From Planctomycetota bacterium (GTDB taxonomy: Bacteria > Planctomycetota > Brocadiia > Brocadiales > Brocadiaceae), in assembly GCA_023261465.1 (NCBI GenBank), contig JAHFOW010000024.1, forward strand, positions 1-22,426: a stretch of DNA of 22,426 nt. The letters run 5' to 3'. The notes below the pieces were generated by a model. The model saw nothing but the letters and a program-made list of their open reading frames with translations, ran no database searches and was not told the origin of the DNA. Each line of letters begins with the position of its first letter. Positions within the stretch are counted from its first letter, which is position 1. Shown here piece after piece: positions 13,720 through 22,295 of this stretch. Both the position numbers and the translations under genes were made by a program.

Positions 13720-15117
13720 TTAAAATATATCCTTCGATTTAACATTGTACCGTTTCAACATGCGTTGTAAATATTGGCGTTCGATACCGCTTTCTTTCGC
13801 CGCATTTGTTACATTACCTCTGTTTTTGTTTAAAATGTTTATGATATATTTCACATTAAACGCATCAAGCGCATTTCTCCGCGCCTCTTTGTATGGTTGC
13901 GAGAGGAGATCGCATTCCTTAGCTTCAAGACTTCCTTCTTTTTTTACCAGTGGCAGAATAACATTTTCTGAAATGATGTCTTCTTGGGTCAGGGCAATGG
14001 CGCGTTCTATGACATTTTCCAGTTCACGGACGTTGCCAGGCCAATGGTACTGATAGAATTCCTTTTCTACTTCCGGCGAAATACCCTTGATATGCCTGTT
14101 CTCCTTTTTGTTATATTTTTCAATAAAGTGTTTAACCAGGAGGGGTATATCCTCTTTTCTCTCCCGTAACGGCGGCATTTTAATATTTATCACATTCAAA
14201 CGATAGTACAAATCCTCACGGAATTCCTTTTCCTGCACTCTTTGCATTAAATCCTGATTTGTTGCAGCAATAATCCGCACATCCACCTTCTTTGTAACGG
14301 TGTCACCCAGAGAAATAAATTCCCCTTCCTGTAGGACGCGCAAGAGTTTTGCCTGGATTGATTTTGGGATATCGCCGATTTCATCCATAAATAAGGCGCC
14401 ACCGTCAGCCTCTTCAAAAAGCCCTTTTTTGTCCTTGATGGCGCCGGTAAACGCCCCTTTTATATGCCCAAACAATTCGCTTTCCAGAAGGCTTTCAGAT
14501 AGGGTAGCACAATTGATTGCCACAAATTTCCTGTCTTTTCTATTCCCGGTAAAGTGGATTGCCCTTGCCACCAGTTCCTTTCCCGTGCCGCTCTCTCCCG
14601 TGATCAAAACCGTCGCAGAACTAAAGGCAACCCTCGAAATCATGTCGAGCACCTTCTGAATTTCCCTGGAACTGCCCACAATCTTTTTTAATCCATAGAC
14701 CTTTTCCAGCTCAGAGTGGAGGTACTTATTTTCGTCAAGGATTTTCTGCTGCTCGATCAGGCGGTCGATGTTGAGGATGATTTCATCGAGATTGAAGGGC
14801 TTGGTAATGTAATTGAATGCGCCGCGCCGCATTGCCTCCACGGCTGTCTCTATGCCGCCATAGGCGGTCATGATCAGGACGGATGCGTTGTACATCCCTT
14901 TAATTCTCTGGAGTAATTCCAGGCCGTCAATCCCGCCGGGTAGTTTCATGTCAATGATGACAATAGGGTATTCCTGCTTTTTGAGTTCCTCCAGCGCTTC
15001 ATCGCCGGACGCTGAGGTTTTGACGTAAAAACCGCGTTCCGTGAGCGCGTTGTTGAGCACCCGTCTATATCCAATTTCATCATCAACCACTAATATTTTT
15101 GTGCCGTCTGGTTTCAT
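13720..15117 (-). CDS. NtrC-class sigma-54-dependent response regulator
   Basis: 465 residues in three domains. The receiver (5-120) has acidic pocket D12-D13, phospho-acceptor D56, T84 and K106. The AAA+ sigma-54 interaction domain (about 145-375) has Walker A GESGTGKE (174-181), the sigma-54-contacting loop GAFTGA (221-226) and Walker B ALFMDEIGD. The Fis-type helix-turn-helix (about 425-458) includes GNVTNAAKESGIERQYLQRM. It activates sigma-54 promoters by ATP-driven remodelling after phosphorylation. It follows the kinase gene by 14 bp with AAGGTG before its start, so they form one operon. Its likely local target is the sigma-54 promoter at 12681, by proximity and the only such site I found; targets elsewhere are expected too. 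Confidence 0.93.
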   Translation of the reverse strand: MKPDGTKILVVDDEIGYRRVLNNALTERGFYVKTSASGDEALEELKKQEYPIVIIDMKLPGGIDGLELLQRIKGMYNASVLIMTAYGGIETAVEAMRRGAFNYITKPFNLDEIILNIDRLIEQQKILDENKYLHSELEKVYGLKKIVGSSREIQKVLDMISRVAFSSATVLITGESGTGKELVARAIHFTGNRKDRKFVAINCATLSESLLESELFGHIKGAFTGAIKDKKGLFEEADGGALFMDEIGDIPKSIQAKLLRVLQEGEFISLGDTVTKKVDVRIIAATNQDLMQRVQEKEFREDLYYRLNVINIKMPPLRERKEDIPLLVKHFIEKYNKKENRHIKGISPEVEKEFYQYHWPGNVRELENVIERAIALTQEDIISENVILPLVKKEGSLEAKECDLLSQPYKEARRNALDAFNVKYIINILNKNRGNVTNAAKESGIERQYLQRMLKRYNVKSKDIF

Positions 15118-15131
15118 AAAAAAATTTCACC

Positions 15132-17618
15132 TTATAATTTAACAAAACTCAATTCCTGTTCTTTCCGTGCCTTTACCGGCAAAAATATCCTGAACGTTGT
15201 GCCTTTCCCCACTTCACTGTCCACCTCAATGCTGCCATCATGCATTTTAACAATGCCGTAACTGATACTCAAGCCAAGTCCGGTTCCCTTGCCATCCTTC
15301 CTGGTTGTAAAAAATGGATCGAAGATTTTTTTAAGGTCGTTTTTATGAATACCCACTCCTGTGTCCATAATAAATATTTCAACGCATTCCCTATCCGTGT
15401 GGAATCGGGATCCCACGGTTAATACACCCTTTCTGAACACCCCCATATGTCCGACGCTTCCTTCCGCTTCTTTCATGGCAAGCACGGCATTATTGGTAAT
15501 ATTAATAACCACCTGCTCCATCTGGCGGGAGTCCATCATAATTTCGGGTGTGAGTGGATCAATATCCCGAACGACCTCTATCTTCTCTTTCCGGTACTGT
15601 TTCTCCACAATATTGAGCACATTATCGATCAGGTTATTCACGCTTGATAAACCCATTTGAGGCTTTTTTTGCCGTGAGAAATCAAGGAGGCCGCTGATCA
15701 AATCCTTACACCGTATAGATTCCTTAACAGAACCATCTAAATATTCGTGTAAAATAGCCCTGGTTTTACTAATAATATTAAATATTTCCACAAATTCCCG
15801 TGAGTTTTTATCCAGATCTTCTGCAATATGAAGTAATACTTTTAAAAATTTATCCTTTTCCAGTTCGCCATCTGCCTTTTGGTTCAGATAGGTAATAAGC
15901 TCATTCAACTGCTGTATATCCTCAGAGATGGGCAGGGAACTTAAGCGTTTTAAGGCATTGGTAACCCGCTCGAAGAGTTTCAAACTCTCCGTGCTATAGA
16001 GGTAAATTACCCCGATTGGGTTGTTAATTTCATGCGCAATGCCCGCCACCAGTTGACCAATGGATGCCAGCCTGTCTGCCTGTACGAGCTTTTGTTCAAG
16101 CTTTCTGAGTTCTGTGACATCATTGGCGACACCCAGGATACTGATTAACTTCCCCTCTTTGCTTCTTATCACTGATGTGCTCATCAATACATTCCGAACG
16201 TTCCTGTGTTTATCCAGCACCTCGACTTCAAACATCTTCATGAACCCATCAAAATTAAGTTGTTCTCCCTGTTCCCGCTCTTTGTTGAATAATATGGACA
16301 GAAATGGTTTTCCGATCAGTTCCTCCTCGCCGTATCCCCATTCTTTAATCTTGGGATTGATAAAGGTAAAGTTGCCCTGAACGTCCAGGGTGAAGATCAA
16401 TTCATTTGCATACTTTAAAATATTTTCTAAATATTCCTTTCTCTCCTCAAGGTCTGCCTTAAGCCCCAAAAGCTTTTCCCGTGCGTCCTTGATGTCATCG
16501 GTCATATAGTTAAACGAATCTGTTAGCTCGCCCAGTTCATCGCCTGAATGCGTTTCTACCCGAAAGTTCAGATCTCCTTCGGCTATCCGCTTCATGCCCT
16601 TTACCAGCAAGATAATGGGGTTAATAATTCCTCTCGATATGAAGACAGAAACAAATATGACGCCAATAATGCATATCCCAACGACCGTAATTGCGCGATA
16701 TTTGAACCGGGAAATCGGTGAATATGCCTCCGACTCGTTAGTCTCCACCAGGAGAACCCACCCCATACTCCTCAAATATCGTGTTGCTCCAATTACATTT
16801 TTCTCCATATAATTTTTATAAACGCCCACGACCTCCCGGCTCGTATTGAGTGAAGTCAGGACAGGTTCTGTATCAATCCTCTGCCTTAAGATGGCATTTT
16901 CCCTGAACCGGGAGCCGGTAATCAAAAAGTGGTCTTTGTTCACAATATATGCCTCGCTGGTCTTGCCCCGCCGGAGAAATGTACCGGTATCTTCTTTTGC
17001 ATCGCTCCTTTTCCCCGCGGTAATCTCGCTTAACTTGTTTGCATTATAGCGAATCACCAGGACGCCCAGAAATTTACCCCCATGCTTTTTTAGAACAGGC
17101 GCTGCGAAGGCAATTGAGTAATCGCCGGTATTTTCATCTCTATAAACGTCTTTTATATAAGGATATTTTTTCCCATACGTAAAATAATCTGCGCCAAACT
17201 CAATACGGCCGATACTCCGTTCATTACTGGATGCCACGATAATACCGGCAGGGTTTAAAACAAGGGTTTCGTAGAAATCTTTGTTGAGATTTGTTTTATA
17301 GACCATGTATTCGTTAAATCTTTTGACAATGTGCTTATTGTCCGGGTTGTGATTCAATATCTCTAAATGTCTTCGAATGAATTCGTCAGAGGCAAAAAAT
17401 TGTGAAGAATACTCGCCCGCGTTGAGGATGGTCAGGATGTGATTCTTGATTCCTTCAGCGAGAAATACCTCTTCGTTGAGAAGTTCGCTTTTAATCGTTT
17501 CGCGGGCGTATCGATAGGTAAGAATGGCAACGACAATAACAGGGAGAATTGACAAACACAAAAACCAGCAGAACAGTTTTCTGCCGATGCCACTAAAAAG
17601 ATTTACCCCTCGTATCAT
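15132..17618 (-). CDS. Membrane sensor histidine kinase (dCache-HAMP-PAS-HisKA-HATPase)
   Basis: 828 residues. TM1 is at about 14-34, a periplasmic double-Cache-like sensor at about 38-300, TM2 at about 309-327, HAMP around 328-380 (IINPIILLVKGMKRIAEGDL), and a coiled linker leads to a PAS domain (about 395-505). The dimerisation domain has H529 in AGIAHEINNP. The ATPase domain has N-box NITNNA (706-711), G1 DTGVGI (752-757), IFDPFFTT and G2 GKGTGLGLS. About 90 residues separate the H-box helix from its usual partner helix (RCKDLISGLLDFSR, 636-649), much more than the common 25-35, so the phosphorylation domain carries a helical insertion. It senses a periplasmic ligand and phosphorylates the adjacent regulator. 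Start ATG 17618 has a weak ribosome site; a 9-bp repeat array lies 85-140 bp upstream. Confidence 0.92.
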   Translation of the reverse strand: MIRGVNLFSGIGRKLFCWFLCLSILPVIVVAILTYRYARETIKSELLNEEVFLAEGIKNHILTILNAGEYSSQFFASDEFIRRHLEILNHNPDNKHIVKRFNEYMVYKTNLNKDFYETLVLNPAGIIVASSNERSIGRIEFGADYFTYGKKYPYIKDVYRDENTGDYSIAFAAPVLKKHGGKFLGVLVIRYNANKLSEITAGKRSDAKEDTGTFLRRGKTSEAYIVNKDHFLITGSRFRENAILRQRIDTEPVLTSLNTSREVVGVYKNYMEKNVIGATRYLRSMGWVLLVETNESEAYSPISRFKYRAITVVGICIIGVIFVSVFISRGIINPIILLVKGMKRIAEGDLNFRVETHSGDELGELTDSFNYMTDDIKDAREKLLGLKADLEERKEYLENILKYANELIFTLDVQGNFTFINPKIKEWGYGEEELIGKPFLSILFNKEREQGEQLNFDGFMKMFEVEVLDKHRNVRNVLMSTSVIRSKEGKLISILGVANDVTELRKLEQKLVQADRLASIGQLVAGIAHEINNPIGVIYLYSTESLKLFERVTNALKRLSSLPISEDIQQLNELITYLNQKADGELEKDKFLKVLLHIAEDLDKNSREFVEIFNIISKTRAILHEYLDGSVKESIRCKDLISGLLDFSRQKKPQMGLSSVNNLIDNVLNIVEKQYRKEKIEVVRDIDPLTPEIMMDSRQMEQVVINITNNAVLAMKEAEGSVGHMGVFRKGVLTVGSRFHTDRECVEIFIMDTGVGIHKNDLKKIFDPFFTTRKDGKGTGLGLSISYGIVKMHDGSIEVDSEVGKGTTFRIFLPVKARKEQELSFVKL

Positions 17619-17703
17619 AAAAACACATCGCTTTCAAGGTATAGGAATTTCAATGCAAATCGTAGCGTGGGGTGGTTTATCCCTATAATCATTTGCACGG
17701 ATT

Positions 17704-17757
17704 AAACCGTTCAAACCGTTCAAACCGTTTAAACTGTTTAAACGGCTTAAACGGTTT
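17704..17757. repeat. Six contiguous 9-bp repeats upstream of the kinase gene
   Basis: Consecutive 9-mers: AAACCGTTC, AAACCGTTC, AAACCGTTT, AAACTGTTT, AAACGGCTT and AAACGGTTT. The first three are one orientation and the last two are the inverse, so the array is both tandem and palindromic about unit four. It lies 86-139 bp upstream of the kinase start in an otherwise gene-free 536-bp interval. Helically phased short repeats at a promoter are often multi-site operators; 9-bp spacing is slightly under one helical turn. Confidence 0.6.
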
Positions 17758-17962
17758 ATTCAGATCTGCGCTACAATAAAAAGTCGCCGAATGCCTAATT
17801 TAAAAAGGATAATATTGAGGGGTAACGACGGAAATCTTTACTCCAAACGTTAACCCTTCTCTGTAAATATTTTACACTACCCAAAAAACAACATCAAGGC
17901 ACAAATACTTATACGCCTCGATCTCATAGGAATTTTCACCTCATTTATGGGTTTTTCGGACG

Positions 17963-17991
17963 GCAGAGATAAGGCAGCGCCTTGTCTCTGC
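17963..17991. repeat. 13-bp hairpin (REP-like)
   Basis: GCAGAGA-t-AAGGC (17963-17975), loop AGC, GCCTT-g-TCTCTGC (17979-17991): 12 Watson-Crick pairs and one T-G pair. It lies between the divergently transcribed kinase and leuB genes, with no T-tail in either direction. Probably a dispersed palindromic unit. Apart from this, the 9-mer array and a CACAAAG-type segment (18083-18108), I see nothing in 17758-18150. Confidence 0.5.
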
Positions 17992-18154
17992 ATGAATGAC
18001 CTGGCATTATGAAAAAGCAACAAATAATGATGGTAGATTATTCTGAAAAATTCGTTACAATAATGCAAAAATATAATAATTTACCACAAAAACACAAAGG
18101 TCACAAAAGAAGACTATAAATAGTTCAAAAGCATAAAATAATGGAGATACATAA

Positions 18155-19270
18155 ATGAAAAAACGTATTGCGGTACTTGCCGGCGATGGAATAGGACCAG
18201 AAATAATGAAAGAAGGATTAAAGGTATTAGACGCCGTTGCCTATAGATTTGGCCATGTCTTCGAATATAAAGAAGCGCTGGTCGGCGGATGCGCTTATGA
18301 TAAATATGGTCATCCTTTACCGGATGAAACAAAGAAGACCTGTGACAACGCTGATGCTATCTATTTTGGCGCAGTTGGAGGACCAAAATGGGACGCCCTT
18401 CCTGCTGAATTAACACCAGAACGCGGGGCATTGTTACCTTTACGAGCCTTGTATGGTTTATTTGCAAACCTTCGCCCGGCAGTGATCTTTGGCCCCCTGG
18501 CCGATGCGGCATCTCTGAAATCTGAGCGATTAAAGGGTGGGTTGGACATCCTGATTGTGCGGGAATTGACCGGCGGTGTCTACTTCGGAAAGAACAAGGT
18601 TAAATCCGTGACTTTGCAAGAGGGAGCGGTACAGGGAGATTATGCCGTAGATTACATGATTTATTCTGTGCCGGAAATCCAGAGGATCGCCAGGGTAGCC
18701 TGCGATGCAGCGATGAAGCGCAACAGGAAACTTACGTCTATTGATAAAGCCAACGTCCTGGAAAGTTCAAAATTGTGGCGCAAGGTGGTTACTGAATATG
18801 TGCAGAAAAACTATCCGCAGATAATACTTAACCACATGTACGTGGATAACGCAGCCATGCAGATTGCAACAAACCCAAAGCAATTTGATGTAATCGTTAC
18901 CGAAAACATGTTTGGTGATATTTTATCGGACCTGGCATCAGCCATTACAGGGTCTATTGGCATGCTTCCGAGCGCCAGTTTGTCAGCATCGGGCTTTGGA
19001 CTCTTTGAGCCGATTCACGGCTCTGCCCCGGATATTGCAGGACAGGGCAAGGCCAACCCGCTTGCTCAAATCTTATCAGGCGCCATGATGCTGAAATACG
19101 CATTTGGTCTTGGAAAGGAATCCAATGCCATAGAAATGGCCATTATGGGCGTATTGGAAGACGGATACCGCACGGGTGATATTGCTTCTGCAAATACATC
19201 AAAGGACAGGATACTTTCAACTTCCGGGATGGGGGATAAGGTTGTAGAGTATCTGAGAAAGGTTAAATAA
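18155..19270 (+). CDS. leuB: 3-isopropylmalate dehydrogenase
   Basis: 371 residues. It oxidises and decarboxylates 3-isopropylmalate with NAD+ in leucine synthesis, in the cytoplasm. Family signatures: LAGDGIGPEIMKEG at the N-terminus, VRELTGGVYFG (about 135-145) with the substrate-binding Arg, SIDKANVLESSKLWR with the catalytic Lys, GDILSDLASAITGSIGMLPSA with the metal-binding Asp residues, and the nucleotide-binding LFEPIHGSAPDIAGQGKANP. That last loop (HGSAPDIAG) is that of the NAD-dependent leuB branch. Length is normal. GGAGA lies 7 nt before the ATG. No other leu genes are in the window, so it stands alone. Its stop is only 5 bp from the convergent membrane-fusion gene's stop, leaving no room for a terminator. 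Confidence 0.95.
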   Translation: MKKRIAVLAGDGIGPEIMKEGLKVLDAVAYRFGHVFEYKEALVGGCAYDKYGHPLPDETKKTCDNADAIYFGAVGGPKWDALPAELTPERGALLPLRALYGLFANLRPAVIFGPLADAASLKSERLKGGLDILIVRELTGGVYFGKNKVKSVTLQEGAVQGDYAVDYMIYSVPEIQRIARVACDAAMKRNRKLTSIDKANVLESSKLWRKVVTEYVQKNYPQIILNHMYVDNAAMQIATNPKQFDVIVTENMFGDILSDLASAITGSIGMLPSASLSASGFGLFEPIHGSAPDIAGQGKANPLAQILSGAMMLKYAFGLGKESNAIEMAIMGVLEDGYRTGDIASANTSKDRILSTSGMGDKVVEYLRKVK

Positions 19271-19275
19271 GGAGT

Positions 19276-20217
19276 TTATAATAGCGGATCGGTTGCCTCA
19301 ATAAATACGTCCATTTGCTGACCAACAAAGATGGGTATCCTGGAATCTTCAATACGATAAATGACTTGTAATACCCGCGTATCCACACGTTCGGTGCTAT
19401 CGCCGGTAAGCGATTTTTTGGGAATGACGTACGGCTCGAAACGCACAAACGTTAGAGGTGTTCTGATTTCACGGTTTCCCCGTAAAAATGCAATTGCTGA
19501 CGCTGTTGGATGTACCCGCCATGCATCGTTTTCATCCACATCGACCCGAACATACCTGGGCTCAGTGTTGCCTAAAATCATGAGAGGGGTTTGGTTAACG
19601 CCTGCCAGTGCAAACTCTCCCTGATGAATCTTTTTCTGAAGCACCTCGCCGTCAACCGGCGACCGTACAATAATTCTGTCCAGATTAGTCCTGATTTCTC
19701 CTATTTGTGCTTTTACGGATACAGCTTCAGCCCTTGCCTGGTTAAGACTTGCAATGGCTGTCTGTGCTGCATAGTTTCGCCGGTCAAATTCATCTTTGCT
19801 AATAACCTCTTTGCCGGACAATATTTTTGCACGGTACAACTGATTTTTCAAATCCGCCAGCAATGCCTTTGCCACCTTGACATTTGCATCAGCCACCCGG
19901 AGCGCCATCTGCCGTACAGATAGTTGGGCCAACAGGTCTCTGTCGTCAAGCTTAAATAAAGCATCGCCAGCCCTGATCTTACTGCCAACGGAAACATAAA
20001 CCTCTGAAACAACGCCGCTCACAAGGGTGCCAATCGATATATTCTCCGTATTGGCCTCTACGATACCAGCGCCGGCAACAGATGATTTGAAGGAAGGGGC
20101 GGCAGGGGTAACAATCGGCGGTGCCGCCGGAATGGGTCTATTCCCCCTGATTACGATAAGAATTGCAAATATAACGCCACATACGGCCAAAATGGGAAGC
20201 ATGTACTTTCGTATCAT
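19276..20217 (-). CDS. Membrane fusion (HlyD/DevB-like) subunit of an ABC exporter
   Basis: 313 residues: a short cytoplasmic start, one membrane helix (about 6-24), and a proline-rich linker. The split lipoyl/barrel-sandwich domain has its first half at 50-92 (GIVEANTENISIGTLVSGVV... GDALFKLDDRDL) and its second half at 182-218 (IIVRSPVDGEVLQKKIHQGE). Between them is an alpha-helical hairpin of about 85 residues, short enough for a DevB-type rather than a long HlyD-type adaptor. A beta-barrel follows. It spans the periplasm, linking the inner-membrane ABC complex to an outer-membrane channel, which is not encoded here. It starts 9 bp after the ATPase gene's end and is the last gene of the operon. 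Confidence 0.85.
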   Translation of the reverse strand: MIRKYMLPILAVCGVIFAILIVIRGNRPIPAAPPIVTPAAPSFKSSVAGAGIVEANTENISIGTLVSGVVSEVYVSVGSKIRAGDALFKLDDRDLLAQLSVRQMALRVADANVKVAKALLADLKNQLYRAKILSGKEVISKDEFDRRNYAAQTAIASLNQARAEAVSVKAQIGEIRTNLDRIIVRSPVDGEVLQKKIHQGEFALAGVNQTPLMILGNTEPRYVRVDVDENDAWRVHPTASAIAFLRGNREIRTPLTFVRFEPYVIPKKSLTGDSTERVDTRVLQVIYRIEDSRIPIFVGQQMDVFIEATDPLL

Positions 20218-20226
20218 AGTAATCTC

Positions 20227-20964
20227 CTAATTCTGCTTTTCATTCTCCAGGTAATGGTGTGGACTTGTTACATAAGTAATGCGTCCATCGTCCATTTTGG
20301 CGATGCGGTTTGCAAAACTAAAGATGCGCGCATCATGAGTAACGACAATTAACGCCCTGTCCACGCCAATTGCGGTTTCGTGCAAGAGCTCCATCACCTT
20401 ATGACCTGTTTCATGGTCGAGTGCGCTGGTAGGTTCATCACAGACGATAAGCCTTGGGTTGTGTATAAGTGCACGTGCAATAGCAACACGCTGCTGTTGT
20501 CCGCCCGAAAGTTGATCAGGAAGAGAATAGGTACGGTCGCCAAGCCCAACACGATTCAAAACATCCCGTGCCCTGTCAACCGCTTCGCTTCGACTGACCC
20601 CATTAATTAATAAAGGTACCGCGACATTTTCTGCCGCTGATAAGGTAGGAATTAAATTAAACATCTGAAACACAAATCCGACATTTTGTTTGCGGTACAA
20701 TGTTTTTTCATAACGGTTCATATGAGAAAATTCCCGTCCAAATACCCGGCATTCACCGCCATCATGATCCAAAACACCAGAAATGATAGAAATGAGCGTA
20801 GTCTTGCCGCTGCCGGATGGGCCGACCAGCATCATATGTTCTCCCAGGCAAACTTCCAGGTCAACGCCACTCAATGCATGTACCTGAGTACTGCCACTTC
20901 CATAGGTTTTGGTTACGCCTCTGCAAAGCACGGCATTGGTATTCATCGTATCCATTTCAATCAT
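20227..20964 (-). CDS. ABC exporter ATPase, MacB/LolD/DevA type
   Basis: 245 residues, a single nucleotide-binding domain: Walker A VGPSGSGKTT (47-56), Q-loop VFQMFNLIP (about 98-106), signature LSGGQQQRVAIARAL (152-166), Walker B LIVCDEPTSALD (172-183) and switch histidine in VVTHD. This set is typical of the MacB/LolD/DevA branch, which powers mechanotransmission permeases rather than classic half-transporters. It is preceded by the permease (65-bp gap) and followed 9 bp later by the fusion protein. ATG 20964 is the first of three in-frame ATGs (MIEMDTM); the ribosome site is weak and a start at the second or third is possible. Confidence 0.93.
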   Translation of the reverse strand: MIEMDTMNTNAVLCRGVTKTYGSGSTQVHALSGVDLEVCLGEHMMLVGPSGSGKTTLISIISGVLDHDGGECRVFGREFSHMNRYEKTLYRKQNVGFVFQMFNLIPTLSAAENVAVPLLINGVSRSEAVDRARDVLNRVGLGDRTYSLPDQLSGGQQQRVAIARALIHNPRLIVCDEPTSALDHETGHKVMELLHETAIGVDRALIVVTHDARIFSFANRIAKMDDGRITYVTSPHHYLENEKQN

Positions 20965-21029
20965 ACCAGTAAAAATCTTACTCAGCTTTAAGAAAAACGA
21001 AAATTTCCAAACGCGGGAATGCTGTTTCT

Positions 21030-22184
21030 CTAACTCTTAAAAACAATTGCGGGTTCTAATCGTATTACCTTCCAGATGCTCAGTACCGAGGAAGCTGCAC
21101 AGATAAGGGTAATGGAGGTTGCGCTAAAAACGAGTAGTTGCCAGGGCAAATAAAAAGAAAGTTCTGTGTTGCCGGTCATAAGGCCAAATACCGATGCAGC
21201 CCCAACTCCTATTCCATACCCAATCCCCCCAACCGTTGATGCCTGCAAGATAATCATACGAAATAATGTGCCGTTTGATGCGCCCATTGCCTTGAGTGTC
21301 CCAAAATAACGAAGGTTATCGAGCGTAAAATTGTAAAACGTCTGTCCTGCAATGGCAACACCTACAATAAAACCCAACACAACCGTGATGCCAAAGTTTA
21401 TAGGAATACCCGTATATTTCATGTAATAATGCACCGTAAGTTCCCTTAATTCGTTATGCGTATAAGCAGCAAGTCCTGTCATTTGGCGAATACGCTGACA
21501 TAATATATTAATATCCTGACCTTGTTTGGCCTTTACCAATACAAAAGACATTAGCTTTCTTTCACGCGGCGCAAAAAGAGTTGCTCGTGAAAAAGTAGTA
21601 TAGACAACGGGTTGCGATTGAAACGTCCTTTGCACACGGCACGTACCTACAACAACAGCCCGATGGTCATTAAGTTCCATGGTATCGTCTATATGCAGAG
21701 GCATACGAGTTCCATCCGGCAAAATCTTAGCCAGTTTGCCCGTAGCGCCAACGATGTCAACAATAATAGCATCGCTATTGCGGAGGTCGGCAATCTTCCC
21801 CTGAAGCATCTCAGGCGGACCGCCAATAAGAGTTTCATCGTCAAGACCTACAAGAATACATGCCTGAAAGGTTCCGTTCGGAAGACGCGCCTTGAGGAGT
21901 CCTTTATACATGGGTACCGCCCATTCGACGCCTTCTATTCCACGAACACGAAGCGATTCTGTTTCCTTCAACGGTTTGAGGTCATCTATATACTGCACTT
22001 TTGGATCCACTACCCAGATGTCAGGAAGACCAGTATCTGTAAGAAATCCAAACGTACGGGTCATCAGTCCCAGAAAGATAGCCGATTGTTGAGTAATGAG
22101 GAGTGAAGCAAATGTTAGCCCAAAAATAATGCCCAGATACTTCGCCCGATTCCCGACGAGCATTTTTAATGCAATGAAATTCAT
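21030..22184 (-). CDS. ABC exporter permease, FtsX/MacB fold (DevC-like)
   Basis: 384 residues with the four-helix FtsX/MacB layout. TM1 is at about 16-40 (YLGIIFGLTFASLLITQQ), a periplasmic domain of about 210 residues follows (starting DIWVVDPKVQYIDDLKP), then three C-terminal helices: FGITVVLGFIVGVAIAG, then LQASTVGGIGYGIGVGAA, then VFSATSITLICAASSVL. The N-terminal phrase MNFIALKMLVGNRAKYLG closely resembles cyanobacterial DevC, part of the DevBCA exporter of glycolipids, but cargo here is unknown. DevC-type permeases act as homodimers with the ATPase and fusion protein encoded downstream in this operon. It is the first gene of the operon; the promoter should lie in 22185-22300. Confidence 0.85.
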   Translation of the reverse strand: MNFIALKMLVGNRAKYLGIIFGLTFASLLITQQSAIFLGLMTRTFGFLTDTGLPDIWVVDPKVQYIDDLKPLKETESLRVRGIEGVEWAVPMYKGLLKARLPNGTFQACILVGLDDETLIGGPPEMLQGKIADLRNSDAIIVDIVGATGKLAKILPDGTRMPLHIDDTMELNDHRAVVVGTCRVQRTFQSQPVVYTTFSRATLFAPRERKLMSFVLVKAKQGQDINILCQRIRQMTGLAAYTHNELRELTVHYYMKYTGIPINFGITVVLGFIVGVAIAGQTFYNFTLDNLRYFGTLKAMGASNGTLFRMIILQASTVGGIGYGIGVGAASVFGLMTGNTELSFYLPWQLLVFSATSITLICAASSVLSIWKVIRLEPAIVFKS

Positions 22185-22295
22185 CGTTTTTTATCTATTT
22201 TTATTGGTTTGTATTTGTTAGTATTCCTCTTAATTTTACCAGTAATTTCAAGGCATTCAAGACAATTTGATTTTTATTTGTGTTTGTCAGGTTTT

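Noticed and set aside
17704..17757. CRISPR-like array
   Set aside because: The 9-bp units are contiguous with no spacers and change orientation, so it is not a CRISPR.
17994..18026. Second sigma-54-like site (CTGGCATTATG...) upstream of leuB
   Set aside because: TGGCA is present but there is no GC dinucleotide at the required distance for the -12 element.
17877..18068. 63-codon minus-strand ORF
   Set aside because: Runs across the REP-like hairpin, no ribosome site, no domain features.
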